Shown in pieces: positions 7,793 to 15,158 of a stretch of 33,327 nt of DNA; position 1 is the first letter of the stretch, and every line of letters begins with the position of its first letter. The position numbers and the translations under genes were made by a program. This DNA comes from DAOWHW01 sp964493265 (GTDB lineage Archaea > Nanobdellota > Nanobdellia > Pacearchaeales > UBA284). The stretch lies in contig CAZBLY010000005.1 of NCBI GenBank assembly GCA_964493265.1, forward strand, positions 1 to 33,327, in the 5' to 3' direction. A model generated the notes under the pieces. It did not search any database. It had not been told where the DNA came from and saw only the letters and a list, made by a program, of their open reading frames with translations.

Positions 7793-7795
7793 TCT
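7741..7795. repeat. 55-base contig-end repeat, left copy
   Basis: These 55 bases occur again, letter for letter, at 7896-7950 directly after 100 N. They are the overlapping ends of two contigs, not a biological repeat. Confidence 0.93.
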
Positions 7796-7895
7796 NNNNN
7801 NNNNNNNNNNNNNNNNNNNNNNNNNNNNNNNNNNNNNNNNNNNNNNNNNNNNNNNNNNNNNNNNNNNNNNNNNNNNNNNNNNNNNNNNNNNNNNN
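7796..7895. other. Scaffold gap of 100 N, false gap
   Basis: This is exactly 100 N between two identical 55-base flanks. The contigs overlap and no sequence is missing. Removing the N run and one copy (155 bases) restores the true junction. Confidence 0.92.
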
Positions 7896-7950
7896 ATTCT
7901 TTTCTAACTCTTTGATTATCACGCCATAAAATTAACTTCTTTGACATTCT
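7896..7950. repeat. 55-base contig-end repeat, right copy
   Basis: Exact copy of 7741-7795. It carries a duplicated start and the first codons of the 105-residue gene on the minus strand. Confidence 0.93.
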
Positions 7951-7975
7951 CTCTCCTTAGCCTTTATTGGTATGT

Positions 7976-7991
7976 TTTTTAAATTTAAAAA
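7976..7991. promoter_or_regulatory. Palindromic bidirectional TATA element between elp3 and methyltransferase genes
   Basis: TTTTTAAATTTAAAAA is a perfect 16-base palindrome. Its centre lies about 21 bp before the methyltransferase ATG at 8005. It lies about 36 bp before the other gene's ATG (copy at 7947), which also has a GGAG ribosome-binding site. One element could serve both directions. Confidence 0.5.
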
Positions 7992-8004
7992 CCTTGGGAA
8001 AAAC

Positions 8005-8607
8005 ATGAAACAAGAAAAAGTTTGGGATACAATAGCACTAAAATGGCAAGAATTTAGAACTAAACCAATAAAAGAGGTAATAGATTTTATTAAAAATCAG
8101 AAAGGGAAAATTCTTGACCTTGGTTGTGGTTCTGGAAGAAATTTTGTTAGAACTAAAGGAATTATTTATGCAGTGGATTTTTCACAGAAAATGCTAAACT
8201 ATGCAAAAGAATATGCTAAAAAACAAAAATTTAAAATTATTATAAAAAAAGCTCCTGCATCTAAACTTCCTTTCAAAGATAATTTTTTTGATAGAGCTAT
8301 TTTTATTGCTGCCTTACATAATATAGATTCAGAAAAGAAAAGGGAAAAAGCACTAAAAGAATTATATCGTGTTTTAAAACCAAAAGCAGAAGCTATGATA
8401 ATTGTTTGGAGCAAAAAACAAAAAAGATTAAAAAATAAGCCAAAAGAATGCATGATTCCTTGGACAATCAATAATAAAAAATATTATAGATATACTTATA
8501 TTTATGATAAACAAGAATTGCGAGAATTATTAAAAAAGGCTGGTTTCAAGGTTCTCAAAGCTAAGGAAGATAGAAATATAATTTTTGTTGTGAGAAAAAT
8601 TTTATAA
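8005..8607 (+). CDS. SAM methyltransferase, Trm9/ALKBH8-like (probable tRNA wobble-uridine methylase)
   Basis: This 200-residue protein runs from the ATG at 8005. An in-frame ATG at 7972 lies on the far side of the TATA element and is unlikely. It contains SAM motif I (ILDLGCGSG, 36-44), an acidic strand end (AVDFS, 56-60), LPFKDNFFDRAIFIAALHNI (88-107) and RVLKPKAEAMIIVWSKKQ (122-139). The VW motif before a basic QK segment and the tyrosine-rich YYRYTYIY (160-167) before an ELRELL helix match the Trm9 subfamily. Trm9 esterifies cm5U34 to mcm5U34, the step after Elp3. Elp3 is the divergent neighbour, which strengthens the call. The methyltransferase fold is certain; the substrate is inferred. 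Confidence 0.75.
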   Translation: MKQEKVWDTIALKWQEFRTKPIKEVIDFIKNQKGKILDLGCGSGRNFVRTKGIIYAVDFSQKMLNYAKEYAKKQKFKIIIKKAPASKLPFKDNFFDRAIFIAALHNIDSEKKREKALKELYRVLKPKAEAMIIVWSKKQKRLKNKPKECMIPWTINNKKYYRYTYIYDKQELRELLKKAGFKVLKAKEDRNIIFVVRKIL

Positions 8608-8609
8608 GC
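8599..8609 (+). promoter_or_regulatory. TATA-like promoter of alaS
   Basis: ATTTTATAAGC overlaps the stop codon of the methyltransferase gene and is centred 26 bp before the alaS ATG at 8630, giving a leaderless start. Confidence 0.5.
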
Positions 8610-8629
8610 TCAGCTATCTATGACTTTTT

Positions 8630-10378
8630 ATGAAATCAAGTGAATTAAAAAAGAAGTATATAGAATTTTTTAAAGAAAAAAAGCATAAAGAGATTCTAAA
8701 CGCAAGTCTCATTCCAGAACATGATCCGTCTGTTTTATTCACTACAGCTGGAATGCATCCATTAGTTCCTTTTCTTATTGGACAAAAACATCCACAAGGA
8801 AAAAGGCTTGTTAATGTTCAAAAATGTATTAGAACTCAGGATATAGATGAAGTTAGTAATCCCATGCATCTTTCCTTTTTCGAAATGTTAGGTAATTGGT
8901 CACTTGGAGATTATTGGAAAAAACAAGCAATTGAATATAGTTATGAATTTCTCACAAAAATCCTGAAGATAGATGCAAAAAAATTATATGTCACATGTTT
9001 TGCTGGAGATAAGGATGCTCCAAAAGATGAAGAAACAGCAAAAATCTGGCAACAAGTTGGAATTCCTAAAGACAGAATTTATTTTTTAGGCAAGGAAGAT
9101 AATTGGTGGGGTCCTGCAGGAGAAACCGGGCCTTGTGGACCTGATACCGAAATATTTGTTAATACAGGAAAAGAACCATGTAGCAAGAAATGTAAGCCAG
9201 GATGTGGTTGCGGAAAATACTTTGAAATATGGAATGATGTTTTCATGCAATATAACAAAACAAAGCAAGGAAGTTTTGAGCCTCTCAAACAAAAAAATGT
9301 TGATACAGGAATGGGGGTCGAGAGAACTACGGCTATTTTGCAAGGAAAAAAATCTGTTTATGAAATTGACACAATCAAACCAATAATGGATAAAATTAAA
9401 GAATTAAGTAAAATAAAAGAACCGAATAAAGAACAATTAATATCAATGAGGATTATAACAGACCACATTAGGGCATCTGTTTTTATTCTTTTAGAGGAAA
9501 TTGTTCCAAGTAATGTTGACCAAGGTTATATTCTCAGACGTTTCATAAGACGAGCTATGAGACATATGAGACTTTTGGGTATGAATGATTTTGCCTTTAT
9601 TAGAGAAGCAGCAAAAATAGTCATAGATATTAACAAACAAGATTATCCTATTCTAAAAAAGAAGCAAGATTTTATTTTTAGCGAACTGAAAAAAGAAGAA
9701 GAAAAATTCAAAAAAACTCTGGAAAAAGGTCTTAATAAGTTTAATAAAATGGCCACAGATAAAAAAATCTCAGGAAAAGAAGCTTTCTTATTGTTCCAAT
9801 CATATGGTTTTCCAATTGAAATGACAAAAGAACTTGCTGAAGAAAAGAAAATTAAAGTTGATGAAAAATCCTTCTACAAAGAATATAAAACTCATCAAGA
9901 AATTTCAAGAAAAGGAGCTGAAAAAAAATTCAAAGGTGGCTTGAGTGATGCAAGCTATGAAACAACAAAACTGCATACAGCAGCCCATCTTCTTTTATAT
10001 GCTTTAAGAAAGGTTATTGGTTCAAATATAATGCAAAGAGGTTCTAATATTACCCCAGAAAGAATAAGATTTGATTTTAATTTTGATCGCAAGCTGAATG
10101 ATGAAGAAGTTAAAAAAGTCGAGGATATAGTTAACAAAAAAATTAAACAAGCAATTCCAGTTGTAAGAAAAGAAATGCCTGTCAGCGAGGCAAAGAAGAT
10201 AGCTAAATCAGAATTTGAATATAAAAGCAAAATTGTTTCTGTATATATTATTGATGATTGTATAGAAATCTGCATGGGCCCTCATGTTAAAAACACTAAT
10301 GAGCTTGGCCATTTTAAAATCACAAAACAAGAAAGTGTTGCCGGAGGCGTTAGAAGAATAAGGGCTGTTTTGGAATAA
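8630..10378 (+). CDS. alaS: Alanyl-tRNA synthetase, short form lacking the C-terminal domain
   Basis: This 582-residue class II synthetase begins directly at the catalytic core, without the Cys-containing N-terminal extension of typical archaeal AlaRS. Visible landmarks are FTTAGMHPLVPF (37-48), FFEMLGNWSLGDYW (83-96), GPCGPDTEI (167-175), a Cys-rich knuckle C184, C188, C192, C194, and motif 3 GMGVER (227-232). The editing domain keeps its zinc ligands H449-x3-H453 (HTAAH), C548 and H552 (CMGPH). The protein ends right after the editing domain (GGVRRIRAVLE), so the DHHA1/C-Ala region is absent; usual length is about 870-900 residues. This short form with the Cys knuckle resembles AlaRS of CPR bacteria (from memory), suggesting transfer or shared reduction. 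Confidence 0.95.
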   Translation: MKSSELKKKYIEFFKEKKHKEILNASLIPEHDPSVLFTTAGMHPLVPFLIGQKHPQGKRLVNVQKCIRTQDIDEVSNPMHLSFFEMLGNWSLGDYWKKQAIEYSYEFLTKILKIDAKKLYVTCFAGDKDAPKDEETAKIWQQVGIPKDRIYFLGKEDNWWGPAGETGPCGPDTEIFVNTGKEPCSKKCKPGCGCGKYFEIWNDVFMQYNKTKQGSFEPLKQKNVDTGMGVERTTAILQGKKSVYEIDTIKPIMDKIKELSKIKEPNKEQLISMRIITDHIRASVFILLEEIVPSNVDQGYILRRFIRRAMRHMRLLGMNDFAFIREAAKIVIDINKQDYPILKKKQDFIFSELKKEEEKFKKTLEKGLNKFNKMATDKKISGKEAFLLFQSYGFPIEMTKELAEEKKIKVDEKSFYKEYKTHQEISRKGAEKKFKGGLSDASYETTKLHTAAHLLLYALRKVIGSNIMQRGSNITPERIRFDFNFDRKLNDEEVKKVEDIVNKKIKQAIPVVRKEMPVSEAKKIAKSEFEYKSKIVSVYIIDDCIEICMGPHVKNTNELGHFKITKQESVAGGVRRIRAVLE

Positions 10379-10381
10379 AAA

Positions 10382-10672
10382 TCATCCAAACTTTTCAATA
10401 TCTTTAATAATTAATTCTGATTCTTTCATTACCTGTTTTAGAATTTGTTTCTCTCCAACAGTAGGATGTTCTTCTGAATATTTGATTGCTTTTGAAATAG
10501 CAGCAATCTGAGCCATTCTTACTATTCTATTTCTTGCCTGTTCAATCTCTGGAAGAATTTTTTCATAAACTTCTGGCCAATTAGGATCTAGAATGCCATC
10601 AAACTCTTGTTTATAGCCAAGAGCCTTAGAAACAGCAACTGCCATAGCAATTTTAATTTTTTCACGATTCAT
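10382..10672 (-). CDS. Small helical protein, unknown function
   Basis: This 96-residue protein is almost all predicted helix, with two amphipathic segments (KIKIAMAVAVSKALGYK, then ILPEIEQARNRIVRMAQIAAI) and a C-terminal helix. It has no signal peptide or membrane span. I do not recognise it. The start is well supported: AAAGAGGT ends 7 nt before the ATG, and a TATA-like box lies about 45 bp upstream, so this message has a short leader. It is convergent with alaS (3 nt between stops) and lies downstream of leuS on the same strand, probably with its own promoter. Confidence 0.75.
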   Translation of the reverse strand: MNREKIKIAMAVAVSKALGYKQEFDGILDPNWPEVYEKILPEIEQARNRIVRMAQIAAISKAIKYSEEHPTVGEKQILKQVMKESELIIKDIEKFG

Positions 10673-10679
10673 ATCATTA

Positions 10680-10687
10680 ACCTCTTT
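10680..10687 (-). promoter_or_regulatory. Shine-Dalgarno of the 96-residue gene
   Basis: On the minus strand AAAGAGGT lies 7 nt before the ATG at 10672. Confidence 0.6.
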
Positions 10688-10711
10688 AGCCTAAAATAAA
10701 AAGAATTAGAA

Positions 10712-10723
10712 GTTTTTAAAAAC
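10712..10723 (-). promoter_or_regulatory. TATA-like promoter of the 96-residue gene
   Basis: GTTTTTAAAAAC lies about 45 bp before the ATG at 10672. With a start site about 25 bp downstream it would give a leader of about 20 nt that contains the ribosome-binding site. Confidence 0.45.
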
Positions 10724-10731
10724 TATTGCAC

Positions 10732-13700
10732 TTATTCAACATAAATAGCTGGCTTTCCTGGCTTAGCTTTTTTAGCCTTTTTCTGCGGGTCATAAGTTAT
10801 TTTATTGCTTGACTGAATCTCCACCTTACATAAAAATTCCTCTTTTAAATCATTAATTACAAGTTCATAAATATCAAGTTCTTTAGGAATAACATAAATA
10901 TAAACAGCTTTTGGCTTTTTCCTAATAATTCTAATAATATGTCTAACATCTTCTTTCAGTTTTTCTTGAATCTCCTCTTCCTGTTCAAATTTTTTGTTTA
11001 TTTTTTTCTCGTCGTATTTTGGCCATTTTTCCAATGAAATGAAGTTTTTATTCTGATTGTGCCATAATTCTTCTGTAATATGTGGACAAAATGGATGAAG
11101 CAGTTTGATAAATGCTTCTGCAGTCTTTTTATCAATCTGCTTAAAAGAATCAAATAATTTTCTTATCTTAATTATAGCTAAATTATATTTAAATTCCTTA
11201 ATATCTTGGGTAACTTCTTTTATTGTCTTGTTAAGCTTACTTTCAATTCTAGCATCAATTTTTCCAAACTTGATTTTTGAAAAATAATTTATTACTTTAT
11301 TAATAAATTTTAAACTAGATTCTATTCCCTTATCACTCCACTGAATATCCTTATCAGGACCTGCCATGGAAACTAGGAAAAGACGGGCAGTATCAATTCC
11401 ATATTTTTTAGAAACTTCTTCAGGTAAAACTACATTTCCTCTTGATTTTGACATAACATAACCATCTTTACCATGAATCATTCCTTGATTAAATAATTTT
11501 AAAGCAGGTTCATCAAAATTCAATAAACCCATATCTCGTAAAAATTTGGTATAAAACCTAAAATAAATAAGATGTCCTGTTGCATGTTCGGTTCCTCCAA
11601 TATATTGATCAATAGGCATCCAATATTTTACTTTTTTGGGATCAAATATTTTCTTCTTGTTTTTTGGATCACAATATCGCAAGAAATACCAGGATGAATT
11701 AACAAAAGTATCCATTGTATCGGTTTCTCTTCTAGCTTCTTTTCCACATTTTGGACATTTTGTTTTTATCCAGGACTCTGCTGTTTCAAGAGGATTTCCT
11801 TTTCCAAATTTAACTTTTTCTGGAAGCTTTATAGGAAGATCTTTTTCAGGAATTGGGATTATACCACATTTTTCACAATAGACAACAGGGATTGGCGTTC
11901 CCCAATATCTTTGTCGAGAAATTAACCAGTCTTTTAAGCGATATTGAGTAATTGGCCTGCCTTTTTTTATTTTTTTAAGATAATCAGAAATTTTACTAAT
12001 AACTTTTTCATTATCTAAACCATTAAATTTTCCAGAATTAATAAGAACTCCTTCCTCTTCATAAGCTTGTTTTATTGTTTTCTCGCTTAGTTTTTGATTT
12101 TTTGGTTGGATAACAAATTTAATTGGTAGCTTATACTTTTTAGCAAATTCAAAATCTCTTTGATCATGAGCAGGAACAGCCATAACCATTCCAGAACCAT
12201 ATTCAGCAAGAACAAAATTTCCAACATAAACTGGAATCTTTTCATTATTTATTGGATTAATTGCATATTTTCCAGTAAAGGCACCTTCTTTTTCCATTTT
12301 ATCTAAATCTTCTTGCTTTATTCCTTTAAGTTTGCTGATAAATTTCATAACTTGTTTTTCTTGTTTAGTTCCTTTTACAAATTCAGGAAGTTTTGGATGT
12401 TGTGCAGAAATAACCATAAATGTTACACCATAAATTGTATCTGGACGAGTTGTAAAGATTGGCCATTTTTCATTTGGAAGAATCTCGTTGAGAAGTTCTG
12501 GGAATTCTCTTTTTCTCATCCCTCTTTCTGTAAAATGACCATACCCTCTTCCAAAATGGATCACTTTTGCAGGCAATTCTTTTTCATACTCATAAGCATT
12601 TTTAATATGAACTGGATTATCGTCATCAGCAGTGAAAACAATTATTTGCTCTCTAACATATTTCTGAATGTTCTTGTAATTTTTATTTCCGTATAGTTCA
12701 GAGAATTTCTCTGTTTTACCAGCTTTGCCTGGAGAAACCAAAATAAGTTTTTTTATTCTTTTCTTTTTTTCCCCAATCCAACGAACTAAAAAAGCCCCAC
12801 CAGCACTATGCCCAACTAAAATTGAATTTTCATCAATATTAATTTTTTCAAATTCTTTTTTCCATTCATTATATCTTGGATCCCAGTTTTTGGGCATCAG
12901 GGGGTTTGTCATTTTTATTTTTTTATTTTCCAGCATTTTTTTTAGCCATAGAATCCAATGCCTTTTATTTTGTGGAGGATAACCTTTCCTAATCTTTTCT
13001 CGATCCTGCTTACTTGCGCCATGAATCACAACAACATTGCTAATCTTTTCTTTTTCAGGATTAACAATCTCAAAATCAATTTCAATTCCTTGACTTTTTC
13101 CAATCCAGTTTTTCTGCATTAACTTGATTTGTTCTGGCCAGCCTTTGAGTTTGTCTATATTGTCATAAAGTTCTTTTGCATAATCTGTTATTTTAAAAAA
13201 CCATTGTTCAAGATGCTTGATTTCAACATTAGTATCTTCATGACGCCAGCATTTTCCTTGAATAACTTGTTCATTTGCTAAAACTGTTTTACATTTAGGA
13301 CAATAATTAACCGGGGCTTTTTTTCTGTAAGCTAGACCTTTCTTAAACATCTGCAAGAAAATCCATTGATCCCATTTATAATATTCTGGATCATGTGTTT
13401 TGATAAGTCTAGACCAATCATAACTAAGACCAAGGGCTTTTTGCTGTTTTATGAAATTGGCTATTGCTTTTTCAGTATATTTTTTAGGATGAATTTTTGC
13501 TTTGATTGCAGCATTTTCAGCAGGCAATCCTAATGAATCATAACCAAAAGGATAGAGAACATTAAAACCATTCATTCTCATAAATCTTGCATAAATATCC
13601 CCAATAGTATAATTAAATGCATGACCCATATGCAAACCAGAACCAGAAGGATAAGCAAACATTTCAAGAACATAAAATTTCTTTTTGCCTTTTCTTTCCT

Positions 13701-13773
13701 TAACTTGAAAGATTTTTTTCTTTTCCCATTCATTCTGCCACTTTTTTTCTATCTGGCTAAATCTGGTTGCCAT
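10732..13773 (-). CDS. leuS: Bacterial-type leucyl-tRNA synthetase with inserted alpha/beta serine hydrolase domain
   Basis: This 1013-residue class I synthetase has a HIGH-like HMGH (48-51), a zinc ribbon C158/C161/C175/H178, an editing CP1 domain with TTRPDT (441-446) and HDQRD (536-540), a second ribbon C633/C636/C673/C676, ETDTMDTFVNSSWYF, and the signature VMSKS (773-777). This is bacterial layout, not archaeal. Normal bacterial LeuRS is about 800-870 residues. The excess is residues 246-435 (bases 12469-13038): a full RBBP9/YdeN-like hydrolase with VVVIHGAS (247-254), nucleophile GHSAGG (S323), acidic ADDDNP (383-385) and GYGHF (H413). It is inserted between IDFEI and the editing-site strand WPIFTTRPDT, where other LeuRS have a short hairpin. 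Frame is continuous throughout. The synthetase call is certain; the role of the insert is unknown. Confidence 0.96.
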   Translation of the reverse strand: MATRFSQIEKKWQNEWEKKKIFQVKERKGKKKFYVLEMFAYPSGSGLHMGHAFNYTIGDIYARFMRMNGFNVLYPFGYDSLGLPAENAAIKAKIHPKKYTEKAIANFIKQQKALGLSYDWSRLIKTHDPEYYKWDQWIFLQMFKKGLAYRKKAPVNYCPKCKTVLANEQVIQGKCWRHEDTNVEIKHLEQWFFKITDYAKELYDNIDKLKGWPEQIKLMQKNWIGKSQGIEIDFEIVNPEKEKISNVVVIHGASKQDREKIRKGYPPQNKRHWILWLKKMLENKKIKMTNPLMPKNWDPRYNEWKKEFEKINIDENSILVGHSAGGAFLVRWIGEKKKRIKKLILVSPGKAGKTEKFSELYGNKNYKNIQKYVREQIIVFTADDDNPVHIKNAYEYEKELPAKVIHFGRGYGHFTERGMRKREFPELLNEILPNEKWPIFTTRPDTIYGVTFMVISAQHPKLPEFVKGTKQEKQVMKFISKLKGIKQEDLDKMEKEGAFTGKYAINPINNEKIPVYVGNFVLAEYGSGMVMAVPAHDQRDFEFAKKYKLPIKFVIQPKNQKLSEKTIKQAYEEEGVLINSGKFNGLDNEKVISKISDYLKKIKKGRPITQYRLKDWLISRQRYWGTPIPVVYCEKCGIIPIPEKDLPIKLPEKVKFGKGNPLETAESWIKTKCPKCGKEARRETDTMDTFVNSSWYFLRYCDPKNKKKIFDPKKVKYWMPIDQYIGGTEHATGHLIYFRFYTKFLRDMGLLNFDEPALKLFNQGMIHGKDGYVMSKSRGNVVLPEEVSKKYGIDTARLFLVSMAGPDKDIQWSDKGIESSLKFINKVINYFSKIKFGKIDARIESKLNKTIKEVTQDIKEFKYNLAIIKIRKLFDSFKQIDKKTAEAFIKLLHPFCPHITEELWHNQNKNFISLEKWPKYDEKKINKKFEQEEEIQEKLKEDVRHIIRIIRKKPKAVYIYVIPKELDIYELVINDLKEEFLCKVEIQSSNKITYDPQKKAKKAKPGKPAIYVE

Positions 13774-13791
13774 AATTAAATCTCGTAGAAC

Positions 13792-13803
13792 AAATTTAAA
13801 TAG
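13792..13803 (-). promoter_or_regulatory. TATA-like promoter of leuS
   Basis: On the minus strand CTATTTAAATTT is centred about 25 bp before the ATG at 13773, with no ribosome-binding site, so a leaderless start is likely. Confidence 0.5.
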
Positions 13804-13823
13804 TTTTGTTTTTGTAAGAAGAA

Positions 13824-14843
13824 TTAAGCAATTATATTCAAGGAATTAAAAAAACTTGTTTCAATTAAGGCTGTTCCTATCCCTCTTCCTATCCAATAGG
13901 AATTTTGTGATTGTATTCCTGATAAACTGCTGAGAAAAGATATTTTTTCTTTATATTCTGTTATTCTTGCTTTAATATTTTGTTTTTCTTCTATATATTT
14001 AATTGCATCTTCTTTGTTTCCTAATTGATCCACAAGACCAAAGTCTTTTGCCTCTATTCCAAGATAAAACATTCCATCAGCCAGCTTTCTTACCTGGCTT
14101 TCTTCTAGGTTCCTATTTATTGCAACTTCTTTAATAAATGCTTCATAAATTAAGTCTAGTTTTTTTTGTATCATCTGTCTTTCCTCACCCGTAAGTTCTC
14201 TATAAGGACTCATTATATCTTTATGCTCTCCTGATGTAAGTTTTTCATATGTTACATTATACATTTCAAGTAGACCTGAAATTTCAAGATAAGATGCAAG
14301 AACTCCGATTGAACCTGTCATACTAAGAGGGTGGGCTATTATGTGGTCACAAGCACTTGCTATCCAGTAAGCTCCAGATGTCCCTTGTTCTCTTATTACA
14401 GCAACAGTGGTTTTGTTACTTGCTCTAGCTTCTTTAATTGCATCTGCTATTTCACTTGATGCTATTGCAGAACCACCAGGACTATTAATTTCAAAAATTA
14501 TTGCTTTAATATTCTTATTTTTTATTGCGCTTTGAATATAAGAAATAATATCATCAGAATAACTTGCTCCAGATGGTATAAAGGTTTGACTAGATCCTGA
14601 AAGAATCATGCCATCTATAGATATTAAAGCAACATTATTTCTTGTATTTTTTATTTTAGCAAAACTTCCGCTCAGAAAGGCAAAAGGTAGTAGAATTATA
14701 ATTAAAAAAACAATAACTATTAAAATTATTAGAGTGATTGTTTTATTTTTATTTTTATTTTTTATCTTATTTCCATCTTTATCCCTATTTCTTGTTCTTG
14801 CTTCTATCTCTTTTCTTTTTGATTGCTTTTTTCTTCTTGACAT
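13824..14843 (-). CDS. sppA: Signal peptide peptidase SppA (S49 family), membrane-anchored
   Basis: This 339-residue protein has a Lys/Arg/Asn-rich cytoplasmic head (1-34), one membrane helix (about 36-57) and an extracytoplasmic S49 domain. The domain shows IDGMILSG (76-83), EINSPGGS (118-125), the nucleophile Ser156 in GTSGAYW, the loop SMTGSIGV, and general base Lys208 in SGEHKD. SppA cuts signal peptides left in the membrane after secretion and can degrade other membrane peptides. The many secreted proteins encoded just to the right would supply such substrates, though this gene is separated from them by a + strand gene. A leaderless promoter lies directly upstream. Confidence 0.92.
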   Translation of the reverse strand: MSRRKKQSKRKEIEARTRNRDKDGNKIKNKNKNKTITLIILIVIVFLIIILLPFAFLSGSFAKIKNTRNNVALISIDGMILSGSSQTFIPSGASYSDDIISYIQSAIKNKNIKAIIFEINSPGGSAIASSEIADAIKEARASNKTTVAVIREQGTSGAYWIASACDHIIAHPLSMTGSIGVLASYLEISGLLEMYNVTYEKLTSGEHKDIMSPYRELTGEERQMIQKKLDLIYEAFIKEVAINRNLEESQVRKLADGMFYLGIEAKDFGLVDQLGNKEDAIKYIEEKQNIKARITEYKEKISFLSSLSGIQSQNSYWIGRGIGTALIETSFFNSLNIIA

Positions 14844-15158
14844 TTTTTGCTTTTTTCAACTTGAAGATTTAAATATTATAATGTTGATTTTTAAAATAAG
14901 ATCTTTTCTCTACTTTTTTAACCTCTTTTTCTAATTAAGAATGATAACTAGTATTTTTAAATATTGCGCAAAAAAGAATAAAATAATTTAAATGTTCTTC
15001 TTTTAAGATTCAAACAGCGAAAGATATAAAAAAGAAATCTATATTTATTAATAATAAGGAAGATAACATGGTAATGATACAATAACATAATAAGAAAGAC
15101 AAAGATAATAAAAATAATAAAGGCAATAAAAAGAGGTAAGAATCAAAACAATATAAAA
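14844..15158. other. Divergent intergenic region between sppA and the Lys-tailed protein gene
   Basis: These 315 bases hold the sppA promoter at the left end and an A/G-rich leader at the right end. An AGAGGT element lies about 21 nt before the ATG at 15159. Several AT elements (for example TATTTTTAAATATTG near 14951-14965 and TATATTTATTAATAATA near 15040) could be promoters for the + strand gene. I see no tRNA, stable hairpin or credible small ORF. Confidence 0.5.
14866..14877 (-). promoter_or_regulatory. TATA-like promoter of sppA
   Basis: On the minus strand AATATTTAAATC is centred about 28 bp before the ATG at 14843. Confidence 0.5.

Noticed and set aside
7741..7950. A 55-base direct repeat that could be an attachment site or a mobile-element target
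   Set aside because: Both copies touch a block of exactly 100 N and end exactly at it, which is the mark of overlapping contig ends.
9079..9343. Two overlapping minus-strand open frames inside alaS
   Set aside because: They are antisense to the conserved GPCGPDTEI and Cys-knuckle region of AlaRS and have no initiation signals.
12313..12982. Open + strand frames opposite the LeuRS insert, which might suggest two genes or a chimera
   Set aside because: The minus frame is continuous from 13773 to 10732 with synthetase motifs on both sides in correct order. The + frames have low-complexity Phe/Ser-rich translations typical of antisense of Lys/Glu-rich genes.
14608..14934. + strand open frame of about 108 codons across the sppA start
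   Set aside because: It is antisense to the Lys-rich head and membrane helix of sppA, made of Ile/Phe/Leu-rich low-complexity sequence, with no promoter or ribosome-binding site.
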